Below are positions 53,358 to 62,422 of a stretch of 64,000 nucleotides of DNA, piece after piece. The stretch's first letter is position 1. The number at the start of each line of letters is the position of its first letter. Under the pieces are notes generated by a model. It was not told the origin of the DNA and searched no databases. It saw only the letters and a program-made list of their open reading frames with translations. This DNA is from Candidatus Kapaibacterium sp. (GTDB lineage Bacteria; Bacteroidota; Ignavibacteria; Kapaibacteriales; UBA4661). The stretch covers positions 45,279 to 109,278 of the forward strand of contig JALONG010000034.1 in the NCBI GenBank assembly GCA_025455065.1. The letters run 5' to 3'. Position numbers and translations under genes: made by a program.

Positions 53358-54530
53358 TCAATACTTCACCACCTTCTGCACCCACTGCGAACCCGCATCA
53401 TATCTTGCTTCCAGCAAATACACACCGCTTGCAAGAGTGCTTATATCCAGCGCTGTGCTGAATCGCCCCGCAGCCGCCGTGTGCTGTTCCGCAAGGACGC
53501 TTGCACCCAAGGTGTTACGAAGCGTGAGCGTGAGGTTTGAGGCGCGGTCGAGTGTGGTGGAGAAGGTGAGCGTGGTTTGGGCGGGGTTGGGGGAGAGGGT
53601 TGTGTTGGCGCTATTTGTGTTTATGCCAAGTATAGCGAGAGGCCAAGGAGTTGTAACAGACTGCCCGTCGGGATTGGTAACTGAAAGAGCAAAGAATCCT
53701 ATCGGCAAATTTCTTGGCAATAGAACTGATAGTAGATTACTGGTTGCTCTTATTACAGTCCCGAAATAAGGTCCCAACCGCACTACTGCATTCGCTGAAA
53801 AATTTATGCCAAAGATATGTATTGTATTATTTGGGGGAGGAAAATAAATTGGATTGATTCGCGTTATTTTGGGCGCAAGGCTTGTATCAATCGGCGGCGT
53901 GAGTTCAAACGGTACTACAATCTGACAACCTCTCGGCTGCACAACTTGCAGTGCGAAGCTACCGGATGTGGTTGTCAGGCTCGGCGGAATTTCCGCCGTG
54001 ATACTGCGCGGCGGAGCAATGCGTACTATTCGCAAGGGTGATCCATTGTAGAACAATCGCGCATCCGGCTTGATTTCTTGAGGCGGTTGTACTTCAAGAG
54101 TTATGGTAATTGATTGGCTTAGAGCGATTGCAGTTTGTGGCGACAACCGATTAAAAATTCCCCACACTGACCCGCCACAACCATCGGCAATACCTATGCG
54201 CCAGCCAACTTTCGTAAAATCGGGGTTCTCAACTTGCAATGTTGCAATGTCCGCCCATAGCAGTAATTCCCCGCCAATGACAACAGCAAGCACCGAATCA
54301 CCTTCCTGACGCAACGTCCGCAGATTGCGCCCATTCAACAAGACCGTCGCGCCGATTTGAAAACGCCCGCCGCGAATCGTCAGAATCGTAGAATCTACGC
54401 CTGTTACAAGGCTTCTGGGCGAAGTCTCCGTGATGTATGGTCGCAGAATGGTTGCTGTTGTCGTGCTTTGTGCGGAAAGCCGCACAAAACCTAGCACTGC
54501 CAACACAAGAATAAGGGCTGAATACCGCAT
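53358..54530 (-). CDS. TIG-domain T9SS cargo protein, copy 1
   Basis: 390 residues. Signal peptide MRYSALILVLAVLGFVRLSA, then an IPT/TIG-like unit (about 30-110; ITETSPRSLVTGVDSTILTI, GATVLLNGRNLRTLRQEGD). A divergent middle includes a second TIG-like unit (INPIYFPPPNNTIHIFGINF). The last 80 residues from TTLSPNPAQTTLTFSTTL to WVQKVVKY are a type A T9SS sorting domain. The first 100 and last 85 residues match the paralogue at 54987-56192 almost exactly while the middle does not. Convergent with atpC. Confidence 0.88.
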   Translation of the reverse strand: MRYSALILVLAVLGFVRLSAQSTTTATILRPYITETSPRSLVTGVDSTILTIRGGRFQIGATVLLNGRNLRTLRQEGDSVLAVVIGGELLLWADIATLQVENPDFTKVGWRIGIADGCGGSVWGIFNRLSPQTAIALSQSITITLEVQPPQEIKPDARLFYNGSPLRIVRIAPPRSITAEIPPSLTTTSGSFALQVVQPRGCQIVVPFELTPPIDTSLAPKITRINPIYFPPPNNTIHIFGINFSANAVVRLGPYFGTVIRATSNLLSVLLPRNLPIGFFALSVTNPDGQSVTTPWPLAILGINTNSANTTLSPNPAQTTLTFSTTLDRASNLTLTLRNTLGASVLAEQHTAAAGRFSTALDISTLASGVYLLEARYDAGSQWVQKVVKY

Positions 54531-54563
54531 AGAATCTCCTTTGAAAAAACTAGAAACGAACAG

Positions 54564-54632
54564 CTAGAAATCAGGATTGTATAAGGCTTTGGCGTGAAAC
54601 GGCACAAGAACAATTTCCCGTTGTTGATACAC
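54564..54632 (-). pseudogene. Truncated MazF/PemK-like toxin remnant
   Basis: Four bases after the stop of the antitoxin gene a GTG codon opens VYQQREIVLVPFHAKALYNP and a stop follows after 22 residues. YQQREIVLVPF is the N-terminal strand of PemK/MazF-type toxins (usually followed by FPFSD and RPALV), so this is probably the first tenth of a lost toxin gene, cut off just upstream of the TIG-protein gene. The match is short, so confidence is limited. Confidence 0.5.
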
Positions 54633-54636
54633 AATG

Positions 54637-54897
54637 TTAGACATTATCCCAAGAATTTGGTTCATTATTCCACGCGGCATCAATACTTGCTTCGGTCAGG
54701 TCTGCGGTGTAAGCGCCCATGTACAAACCAAACTTGTCTTGGTAGAGAAGTTCCACAAGGCGCTCAAATTGCTGGAGCAGCTCCGTATTTTTGAGCAGCG
54801 CCAATTCTTCTTGCAAACGCCGATATTCTTCGACAGGAATTTGCACGAAAGTTGTTTCTTGCGAAAGCAGGGAAGCGTGTAACGATGCGTCGTTCAT
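54637..54897 (-). CDS. Small antitoxin-like protein
   Basis: 86 residues from MNDASLHASLLSQETTFVQI at 54895-54897. FVQIPVEEYRRLQEELALLK followed by a helix and a conserved-looking acidic tail (ASIDAAWNNEPNSW) resembles Phd/MazE-type or other small antitoxins. It lies directly before the MazF-like remnant, so it is probably an orphaned antitoxin. No toxin is otherwise close. Confidence 0.7.
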   Translation of the reverse strand: MNDASLHASLLSQETTFVQIPVEEYRRLQEELALLKNTELLQQFERLVELLYQDKFGLYMGAYTADLTEASIDAAWNNEPNSWDNV

Positions 54898-54986
54898 GGT
54901 ATTCAAGAGCCGAGAATGACAAAGTTATTTTTCCAAACAAGATAGCGATAAAGCATATCAACACCAAAATTTTTCACTTCAGCCCG

Positions 54987-56192
54987 TCAATACTTCACCA
55001 CCTTCTGTACCCACCGTGAACCCGCATCGTCTCTTGTTTCCAGCAAATACACACCGCTTGCCAGAGTGCTTATATCCAGCGCCACGCTGAATCGCCCCGC
55101 AGCCGTAGTGTGCTGTTCCGTAAGGACGCTTGCGCCTAACGTGTTCCGCAACGTGAGCGTGAGGTTTGATGCGCGGTCGAGTGTGGTGGTGAAAGTGAGC
55201 GTGGTTTGGGCGGGGTTGGGGGAGAGGGTTGTTGCTTGGTTCAAAAACGGAGAATCGGCTACATGATTAAGAACAGAATGTTGGTAGCTTATTTGGTAAG
55301 CCTGCCATGCGATAGAGCCATCCGGGTTTTTAACTGAGAGGTTATATACCCCAACGCCGATACCAGACGGAACAACCGCAAGAATCTGGTTTGTACTGAT
55401 ACTAATAGTGGCAAGCGTTGTCTGACCTAGTTGTACGGTTGCCCGTGTTGAGAAACCATTGCCAGAAATTGTTAATCTCCCGCCAGTAGGCGGCAAAGAA
55501 AAAGGGAATACACGAGTAATCCACAGTGTAGGCTCTATGTACGGATTGACTGTTACCAAAGTCGCTAAACATGGAGCATCTCTTTCAATAACACTAATCG
55601 TATAGGTGCCGGGAATATTTAGTTCGGCAGGAACCAAGGCAGTTACAGAGGTTGCACTTGTTGTTTGGGGATTTATCGCTAATTCTCTCGTTCCCCAGAA
55701 TACTCGTGTATTTGCGGTAAACCCGCTCCCTTCAACTCTTAAACTAAAGGCACTCATTATTCCGGTTGTTACGCTAGGGTTGGCAACAAGCACTGTGATA
55801 ACGCTCATGCTCCTATTTACTATGCCGCAAGGCACTTGCGAACTCGCTATTATCGCTATTCGCTGACCAATTCTTGTAAAGTTTGGATTCTCCACCATGA
55901 GTGTAGCAATATCGGGAGTTATCGTCAATTCCCCGCCAATAACCGCAACGATAACCGAATCGCCTTCCTGACGCAACGTCCGCAGATTGCGCCCATTCAA
56001 CAAGACCGTTGCGCCTTGTTGAAAACGCCCACCGCGAATTGTTAGAATCGTAGAATCTACGCCTGTTACGAGGTTTCTGGGAGATGTTTCGGTGATGTAT
56101 GGTCGCTGAATGGTTGCTGTTGTCGTGCTTTGTGCCGAAAGCCTCACAAAACCTAGCACTACCAACACAAGAACAAGGGCTGAATACCGCAT
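54987..56192 (-). CDS. TIG-domain T9SS cargo protein, copy 2
   Basis: 401 residues. The signal peptide MRYSALVLVLVVLGFVRLSA and first TIG-like unit are nearly identical to copy 1. The middle (about 105-310) differs, with SAFSLRVEGSGFTANTRVFW and RVFPFSLPPTGGRLTISGNG as two further TIG units. The terminal sorting domain (TTLSPNPAQTTLTFTTTLDR to WVQKVVKY) is again nearly identical. Cargo of T9SS is exposed at or released from the cell surface; the middle domains probably determine binding. GGAGG-like AAGGAG lies about 10 bases before the start codon. Confidence 0.88.
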   Translation of the reverse strand: MRYSALVLVLVVLGFVRLSAQSTTTATIQRPYITETSPRNLVTGVDSTILTIRGGRFQQGATVLLNGRNLRTLRQEGDSVIVAVIGGELTITPDIATLMVENPNFTRIGQRIAIIASSQVPCGIVNRSMSVITVLVANPSVTTGIMSAFSLRVEGSGFTANTRVFWGTRELAINPQTTSATSVTALVPAELNIPGTYTISVIERDAPCLATLVTVNPYIEPTLWITRVFPFSLPPTGGRLTISGNGFSTRATVQLGQTTLATISISTNQILAVVPSGIGVGVYNLSVKNPDGSIAWQAYQISYQHSVLNHVADSPFLNQATTLSPNPAQTTLTFTTTLDRASNLTLTLRNTLGASVLTEQHTTAAGRFSVALDISTLASGVYLLETRDDAGSRWVQKVVKY

Positions 56193-56298
56193 AGAACCTC
56201 CGAAGGAGAAGAGAGTTATGAATTGCTGTCAAAAGGGTGGCATAACTTAGCAAAAAGACTGAGTGTTTCCAAAATTATCCTGCTGTTTTGCCGAGCAA

Positions 56299-56422
56299 GC
56301 CGTTCCACCGCCTGCCCCGAAGACGGTGCGAAGCGGTAGGACGGCGAGACCGCTTCTTGTCTTGCGTTGTCGAAGATGAAGAAAAAAAACGCCGTCCTAG
56401 CGCTTCTGAGCGCTAGAACGGC
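56299..56422. promoter_or_regulatory. Set of four complementary arms between clpC and the TIG gene
   Basis: GCCGTTC (56299-56305), TAGGACGGC (56337-56345), GCCGTCCTA (56391-56399) and GAACGGC (56416-56422) can pair in two ways: as two adjacent hairpins, or nested with inner TAGGACGGC:GCCGTCCTA and outer GCCGTTC:GAACGGC. The right hairpin GCCGTCCTAGCGCT/AGCGCTAGAACGGC is almost perfect. It lies 3' of clpC and 5' of the TIG gene on the minus strand; it may be a terminator or leader structure. Confidence 0.5.
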
Positions 56423-56471
56423 CGGCTTACCACAAAGGCTTGCTTACAAAAGCTGCTTTAGTTCAACTCCT

Positions 56472-58997
56472 TTAGTTCAATTCCAATTTCTGCACCTGTT
56501 CATCCGGCTGCGTGTGGTCATGCGGGATGTTGGTGAAGGTGAGCGTGTCGCTTGTGCCGTCGTGTTCAATGCGGATTTTGTCGCCTTCTTTGAATGCTCC
56601 GGTGAGCATTTCTTCGGCGAGTTCGTCCTCCACATACTTCTGCAAAGCACGGCGTAGCGGTCGTGCGCCGTATTTTTCATCATACCCTTTGTCTGCCAAA
56701 AAGTCTTTTGCGGACTTCGTGATTTCGAGCATGATGCCCAAATCATTGACGCGACCGAAGAGTTTGCGTGCTTGGATGTCAATGATTTTGTAGATACTGT
56801 CTTTTTGGAGGTGATGGAAAATAATCGTATCGTCCACACGGTTCAGGAACTCAGGATTGAACATCCGTTTGAGCGAATCGTCAATCGTGTTTTTCATGTT
56901 TTCATAGCGGTCGTCTTCGACTTTATCGCTAAAGCCAAGTTTGCCGCCGGCTTTGATGTCACGGACACCGACGTTGGAAGTCATAATGATAATCGTGTTG
57001 CGGAAATCCACGCGGCGACCAAGACCGTCGGTCAAAATGCCGTCGTCGAAGACTTGCAAAAGGATATTGAACACGTCGGGATGCGCCTTTTCGACCTCAT
57101 CCAAAAGAATGATGCAATAAGGCTTGCGGCGCACTTTCTCCGTCAGCTGACCACCTTCTTCGTAGCCGACATAGCCCGGAGGCGCTCCCACGAGGCGCGA
57201 AACGGAGAATTTCTCCATGTACTCGCTCATATCCACGCGAATCAGTGCATCTTCCGAGTAGAACATATAACGGGCAAGCGCCTTAGCGAGTTCTGTTTTG
57301 CCAACGCCTGTGGGACCGAGAAACATAAACGTTCCAATCGGACGTTTCGGGTCTTTCAAACCTGCACGGCTGCGGCGAATGGCTTTTGCCAACTTGTGAA
57401 CGGCTTCGGACTGCCCGATAATCTCGCCTTCGAGTTCGTCTGCCATACGAAGCAACTTTGCGCCTTCGGCTTCGGCGAGTTTGGTCACCGGAATACCGGT
57501 CATCATCGCAACGACATCGGAAACTTGGTCTTCTTCCACCGTGAAAATCATCGTGGAAGCGGTTTCGTCCCATTCGAGTTTCGCGGCTTCGAGTTCGGTT
57601 TGAACTTTTTTCTCCAAATCGCGCAGCCGTGCGGCTTCCTCGAAGTTTTGTGTTTTGACGACGTTGTTTTTCTCTTCTTTGATGCCTTCGATTTGCTCTT
57701 CCAAATCCAAGATTTCTTTGGGAACAGAGATATTCGCCAAATGCACCCGCGCACCAACTTCATCCAGCACATCAATCGCCTTATCCGGCAAGAAACGGTC
57801 GGTGATGTAGCGCTCGGACATCATCACGCAGGCTTTGAGCGCCTCGTCGGTGTAGCGCACGTTGTGATGCTCTTCATACTTGGATTTAATGTTGTTCAAA
57901 ATCAAAATCGTTTCTTCCGGTGTTGGCGGCTCAACGATGATTTTTTGGAAACGGCGATCGAGAGCGCCGTCTTTTTCGATGTATTGGCGGTATTCGTCAA
58001 GCGTTGTTGCGCCGACGCATTGGATGTCGCCACGTGCAAGGGCAGGTTTGAAGATGTTCGAGGCATCAAGCGAACCGGAAGCGCCGCCTGCGCCGACGAT
58101 AGTGTGCAGTTCGTCAATAAACAAAATCACATCTTTGGCTTTTTCCAATTCCGTCATCACTGCTTTCATGCGCTCTTCAAACTGTCCACGATATTTCGTG
58201 CCGGCAACCATTGCCGCTAAATCAAGCGTAACGATGCGTTTGTCGTGCAGGACACGCGACACTTTTTTCTGAATAATTTGCAGTGCCAAGCCTTCGGCAA
58301 TAGCGGTTTTACCAACGCCCGGCTCACCGATAAGCACGGGATTATTTTTCTTGCGCCGCGAAAGAACCTGCGCAACGCGCTCAATTTCTTTGTCGCGCCC
58401 GATAACGGGGTCGAGTTTACCATCAACGGCAAGTTTGGTGAGGTCGCGTCCGAAATTGTCCAGCACAGGCGTTTTTACGCGGTCGGGTGCTTGACGTTTG
58501 CCGCCGCTTCCGCCCGAAGCAGAGCCTTGTTTTTTCTCGCCTTTGGCGGGTTGGTTGGATTTCCCGCTAATGATATTGTCGAGTTCTTGACGCACACCGT
58601 CGTAGGTAATGCTGAACTGCGATAAAATCTGGGATGCGATATTATCATCATCGCGAAGCAGTGATAAAATCAAGTGTTCCGTACCAATCACATCGGATTT
58701 GTAGAGTTTTGCCTCCAAATACGTGATTTTGAGGACTTTTTCCGCCTGTTTTGTAAGCGGGATATTGCCGATAGTAAGCGTTCCGCCGCTAGAGCGCACG
58801 GTGTCTTCAACGGCTTTTTTGATTTTGAACAAATCGGCGTTGAGATTGCGTAATACCTTGACCGCAATGCCTTCGCCTTCGCGGATAATACCCAGAAGCA
58901 AATGCTCCGTGCCGATGTAATCATGCCCCAAACGTAGCGCCTCTTCGCGGCTAAGGCGAATCACGTCCTGAACACGATTGGAAAAATTACCTTCCAT
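56472..58997 (-). CDS. clpC: ClpC-type AAA+ unfoldase of the Clp protease
   Basis: 841 residues from [20 protein letters not shown] at 58995-58997. It unfolds substrates and feeds ClpP. Two N-terminal Clp_N repeats (about 4-145; [36 protein letters not shown]) precede AAA-1 with Walker [10 protein letters not shown] and Walker [10 protein letters not shown], a UVR/M-domain coiled coil (about 420-460, [19 protein letters not shown]), AAA-2 with GPTGVGKTE and ILLDEVEKA, and the small C-terminal domain ([19 protein letters not shown]). The UVR motif and single M-domain mark ClpC rather than ClpB. ClpP is not in the window. Confidence 0.96.
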   Translation of the reverse strand: MEGNFSNRVQDVIRLSREEALRLGHDYIGTEHLLLGIIREGEGIAVKVLRNLNADLFKIKKAVEDTVRSSGGTLTIGNIPLTKQAEKVLKITYLEAKLYKSDVIGTEHLILSLLRDDDNIASQILSQFSITYDGVRQELDNIISGKSNQPAKGEKKQGSASGGSGGKRQAPDRVKTPVLDNFGRDLTKLAVDGKLDPVIGRDKEIERVAQVLSRRKKNNPVLIGEPGVGKTAIAEGLALQIIQKKVSRVLHDKRIVTLDLAAMVAGTKYRGQFEERMKAVMTELEKAKDVILFIDELHTIVGAGGASGSLDASNIFKPALARGDIQCVGATTLDEYRQYIEKDGALDRRFQKIIVEPPTPEETILILNNIKSKYEEHHNVRYTDEALKACVMMSERYITDRFLPDKAIDVLDEVGARVHLANISVPKEILDLEEQIEGIKEEKNNVVKTQNFEEAARLRDLEKKVQTELEAAKLEWDETASTMIFTVEEDQVSDVVAMMTGIPVTKLAEAEGAKLLRMADELEGEIIGQSEAVHKLAKAIRRSRAGLKDPKRPIGTFMFLGPTGVGKTELAKALARYMFYSEDALIRVDMSEYMEKFSVSRLVGAPPGYVGYEEGGQLTEKVRRKPYCIILLDEVEKAHPDVFNILLQVFDDGILTDGLGRRVDFRNTIIIMTSNVGVRDIKAGGKLGFSDKVEDDRYENMKNTIDDSLKRMFNPEFLNRVDDTIIFHHLQKDSIYKIIDIQARKLFGRVNDLGIMLEITKSAKDFLADKGYDEKYGARPLRRALQKYVEDELAEEMLTGAFKEGDKIRIEHDGTSDTLTFTNIPHDHTQPDEQVQKLELN

Positions 58998-59226
58998 GAT
59001 GGGGATTCCTTGAAAAATTGGTGAAAATGTAGAAGCAGTGTAACAATGAAGTTGTGTGCAGACAATAATTATTTGTATTTGGGAAAATACGGCAAACAAG
59101 GGGAACAAAGCAAGTGTTCTGTGTACAAGTGTGAAAATTTATTTTGCTTGAGACAAGACGAATGTGCCGGAAATAAATTGGTGTTGCAACAAGAACTTTA
59201 TCGAAAGCAAGTGTGAAAAGAGTACA

Positions 59227-60108
59227 TCACGGGCGCTGATACATAAACTCTTCTTCAAAAACTTCCTGCCATGAAAGTTCGGTGATGGTAGGCTTGATGC
59301 CTGTTTCAGCCTGTGCTTTTTGTAAGGCTTTCTGAAAACAACGCTCCCAAATTGACTCAATGAAACGCTGATTTAAGGAAGGCTTGGCGGATTGAATTTG
59401 CTCAATTTCAATCCGTGCGTCATAAATAGTTCCCGACCAAGAACCGGAGCGTCGTTCAGGTTGAATTTTCCATTTGATTATGTGCATCATAAGCCGCATA
59501 AGTTGGCTTTTAAGGGCGTGCTGATAATTCATATTTAAGTCGTGCAGGGCGTATTCCAGCGCAACGCGCGTCGTTTCCTCATCGCCTTCGTCTAACGCGG
59601 CAAGGGCGATTTCAAGCGCTTCATCGGGTGCTTCGTGGGTGAACACGTGTGTAGGCATGGCGTTTTCAGGACTTGGTTTTGATGTCGTTTCCAAATTCTC
59701 CAGATACTCCACAAGCGCCGTGCGGCTTTGCAAGAGGAGTTTGGTAAAAAGGTCTTCTTTGATAACGAGACGAAATACCGACGGCATGAGTGTATATGCG
59801 GTGTGTGCGACGGTGGTCATCGCTGCATCATTTTCCAACATTTCAACCGTGAGTTCGCCGGATTTTTTCACGATGTTTCGGACAATAAGCGGCAGTGCGT
59901 CCGAGAAGAGTTTTTGCGCCTTGTCGAGATTTTCCGTAATCGCCGTTTTGACGGATTCCTGTGCTTTGGCGAGTTCCTTTTCCAATTCCGCCAACACACG
60001 CTCTGCCTGCTCTTCCGCGAGGCGTTGCGGTTTGGAAGCAAGCATTTGTGCGAAATCTTTTAACGAAAATCTCTGAACACGGCGCATGATGGCGTTTTGT
60101 GAGGACAT
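59227..60108 (-). CDS. DUF29-domain protein with a helical N-terminal extension
   Basis: 293 residues. The C-terminal 120 or so residues match DUF29 (YQHALKSQLMRLMMHIIKWK, QPERRSGSWSGTI, SLNQRFIE, LSWQEVFEEEF). DUF29 proteins are usually 130-170 residues and of unknown function. Here a long helical N-terminal part (about 20-170) with a coiled coil (EEQAERVLAELEKELAKAQE) is fused in front. Divergent from prfB. GGAAAG lies before the start; 60110-60114 region is weak as a ribosome site. Confidence 0.8.
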   Translation of the reverse strand: MSSQNAIMRRVQRFSLKDFAQMLASKPQRLAEEQAERVLAELEKELAKAQESVKTAITENLDKAQKLFSDALPLIVRNIVKKSGELTVEMLENDAAMTTVAHTAYTLMPSVFRLVIKEDLFTKLLLQSRTALVEYLENLETTSKPSPENAMPTHVFTHEAPDEALEIALAALDEGDEETTRVALEYALHDLNMNYQHALKSQLMRLMMHIIKWKIQPERRSGSWSGTIYDARIEIEQIQSAKPSLNQRFIESIWERCFQKALQKAQAETGIKPTITELSWQEVFEEEFMYQRP

Positions 60109-60436
60109 TGGGAAAGAAAATATGGAGTATGAATGACGAAGTACGAAACCGATAAGCAGCAGTTGGCTTAGGCTTTATGAGGGTAGGCGAGGCTCTCAAT
60201 TCTTATTGAGGGTCTCGCTGTGCGTAGAAAACTTTTTCACCAAAAAAGCGCAAAAATTCGTAATTTGCTGGTCTTATTTTGTCAAAATACAAATAATTGT
60301 GTTGCAACACATAGTTGTTTCGCATTTGGCATTTTACGGAATTGTTTGCACGAAGTCAAGTATTTTATACAAACTATTTTCTGCAAGCCCCGCAAAACCA
60401 CGCATCTCGTACCATTTTTCACCAAAGGAAACGCTC
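60109..60436. other. Intergenic region between the DUF29 gene and prfB
   Basis: Contains the hairpin GCGAGGCTCTCAAT/ATTGAGGGTCTCGC at 60187-60218 and otherwise A/T-rich sequence that must hold the divergent promoters. I see no gene. A frame open from 60206 is only the upstream extension of the first prfB frame. Confidence 0.5.
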
Positions 60437-61541
60437 ATGTTTGAACCGCAAAAAACCACGCTCCAAGACCTCGCAGAACGCACCGAGAACCTACGGAGGT
60501 TTCTTTGACGTTGCTGCCAAGACTGACGAAATGCGCCGCTTGGAGGCAGATTCCGAAATGCCGAATTTTTGGGATGATGCCGACAAAGCCCGCGCAATTA
60601 TGCAGCAAATCGCCACGCTCAAAGAATGGGTAAACGGCTGGAATGACGCACAAAAAGCCGTCGAGGACGGAAAAACCATGATTGCGCTTGCTGAAGAGAT
60701 GAACGACGCTTCGATGGAAACAGACGTGCTTGCCGAAATCAAACGTGCAGAGGAATTGGTGAATAATCTTGAGTTGAAGAATATTCTTTCGGGTCCTGAC
60801 GATGCGCGAAACGCCATTTTGACGATTAACGCCGGCGCAGGAGGCACCGAAGCGCAGGATTGGTCGCAGATGCTCATGCGAATGTATATGCGCTGGGCAG
60901 AGCGTCGCGGCTGCCAAATCTATCTCGCCGAAGAAGTCGAAGGTGACGTAGCAGGTATAAAATCTGTAACGCTGGAGATTCAAGGGCAGTTTGCGTATGG
61001 CTATTTGAAGGCGGAAAATGGTGTGCATCGCCTTGTGCGCATTTCGCCCTTTAACGCTCAGGGAAAGCGCCAAACCTCGTTTGCGTCGGTCTATGTCTAT
61101 CCCGAAATTGACGACACGATTGAAATTACCGTCAATCCCGCCGATGTCGAAATGGACACGTTCCGTTCCGGCGGTAAAGGCGGTCAGAACGTGAACAAAG
61201 TAGAAACGGCGGTGCGTTTGCGGCATATTCCGTCGGGCATCGTGGTGTCCTGTCAGCAAGAGCGTTCACAACTTCAAAACCGCGAGCGTGCAATGAAAAT
61301 GCTCAAATCTCGTTTGTATCAAAAACAACTCGAAGAGCAGGAAGCCGCCAAAGCCGCAATCGAAGGCACAAAAAAGAAAATCGAATGGGGCAGCCAGATT
61401 CGCTCCTACGTTTTTCAGCCCTATACGATGGTCAATGACCACCGCACGGAAATGAAAGTAACCGACGTGCAATCGGTCATGGACGGCGAGTTGGACGACC
61501 TCATTAAGGCGTATTTGCTGGAGTTTGGTAAAGATAACTAA
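60437..61541 (+). CDS. prfB: Peptide chain release factor 2, with programmed +1 frameshift
   Basis: Starts at ATG 60437 ([20 protein letters not shown]), reads 23 codons to an in-frame TGA at 60506-60508, then continues one base forward from GAC at 60507 to the stop at 61541, about 367 residues in all. Recognises UAA/UGA and releases the peptide. The stop-codon recognition motif SPF is in [11 protein letters not shown] and the catalytic GGQ in [11 protein letters not shown] single-frame reading would start only at the second part and lose the conserved first helix. The start codon of the first part is preceded by AAGGAAAC. Confidence 0.96.
60494..60509 (+). promoter_or_regulatory. prfB autoregulatory frameshift site
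   Basis: CGGAGG then TTT CTT TGA C: a Shine-Dalgarno-like hexamer a few bases before the slippery CTT codon and the TGA stop, followed by C. This matches the classic RF2 recoding site (AGG..TATCTTTGAC in E. coli). Low RF2 leads to slippage at CTT and synthesis of the full protein. Confidence 0.95.
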
Positions 61542-61559
61542 TGCACCAAACCCTAAATT

Positions 61560-61626
61560 ATCCACGAATCACACGAATTTTCACGAATAAAAATCCGTGA
61601 AATCTGCGTCATCCGTGCAATCCGCG
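61560..61626. repeat. Tandem CACGAAT / ATCCGCGTC words
   Basis: CCACGAATCACACGAATTTTCACGAAT is followed by AATCCGTGAAATCTGCGTCATCC and AATCCGCGTC. It belongs to the same group of ATCCGCGTCATCC words as 42054-42180 and 33781-33893, and fills the gap between prfB and ubiE. Confidence 0.7.
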
Positions 61627-61651
61627 TCAAAAAATCATCCAAAACAACACC

Positions 61652-62341
61652 ATGAGCGAAACCGTCCGCACGATGTTTGCTACGATTGCCCCGCGCTATG
61701 ACGTGGGCAATACCGTCCTGTCTTTCGGGATTCATCACCTTTGGAGGCGCGTTGTGGTGCGCCTTTCCGAAGCACGAGAAGGGATGAGTGTTTTGGACTG
61801 TGCCACAGGAACGGGTGATTTAGCGATTGCCTTCAAAAAAGCCGTCGGCAAAAGCGGAACTGTGCTTGGAACGGACTTTTGTGCGGAAATGATGGAAACT
61901 GCTCCGGCAAAATCCCGCAAAGACGGCTTGGATATTCGCTTCGAGGTCGCCGACGCGATGAATCTGCCGTATCCTGATAACTCGTTCGACATAGCCAGCA
62001 TTTCCTTCGGCATTCGCAATGTGGATATTCCCGCACAAGCACTGCGAGAAATGGCACGGGTTGTGCGTCCGGGCGGAAAAGTGGTGGTGTTGGAATTTGG
62101 TCAGCCGAAAGGCGCTTTTGGTGCGCTGTATAGGCTTTACAGCGAGAAAATTCTGCCCATTCTTGGCGGTATCGTTTCGGGCAACCGCGAAGCATACAGC
62201 TATCTCAACCGCACGGCTGCTGCTTTTCCGAGTGGTGAAGATTTTGATGACATTATGCGTGAAACAGGGGCGTTTTCTTCAACAGCCTACGAACCGCTTA
62301 CTTTCGGCGTTGCGTACATTTACATCGGTGAAGTGCAGTAA
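61652..62341 (+). CDS. ubiE: Demethylmenaquinone/ubiquinone methyltransferase
   Basis: 229 residues. C-methylation step in menaquinone (or ubiquinone) synthesis using S-adenosylmethionine. MFATIAPRYDVGNTVLSFGI opens the domain; VLDCATGTGDLAIAF is the SAM-binding loop; VADAMNLPYPDNSFDIASISFGIRNV contains the Ubie signature; the second signature is KVVVLEFGQPK. In this clade the quinone is usually menaquinone (menG), which is inference. Confidence 0.95.
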   Translation: MSETVRTMFATIAPRYDVGNTVLSFGIHHLWRRVVVRLSEAREGMSVLDCATGTGDLAIAFKKAVGKSGTVLGTDFCAEMMETAPAKSRKDGLDIRFEVADAMNLPYPDNSFDIASISFGIRNVDIPAQALREMARVVRPGGKVVVLEFGQPKGAFGALYRLYSEKILPILGGIVSGNREAYSYLNRTAAAFPSGEDFDDIMRETGAFSSTAYEPLTFGVAYIYIGEVQ

Positions 62342-62422
62342 GCACGTCTGCAATAAACCTCGCATTGGTGCGTTCTTGAAGGGGATTTCATCACCATTGT
62401 TATTTTCTTTCCTCTTTGCACC

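Noticed and set aside
56772..58220. 482-residue open frame on the plus strand
   Set aside because: Antisense shadow of clpC (Phe/His-rich, no motif); the clpC frame is conserved throughout.
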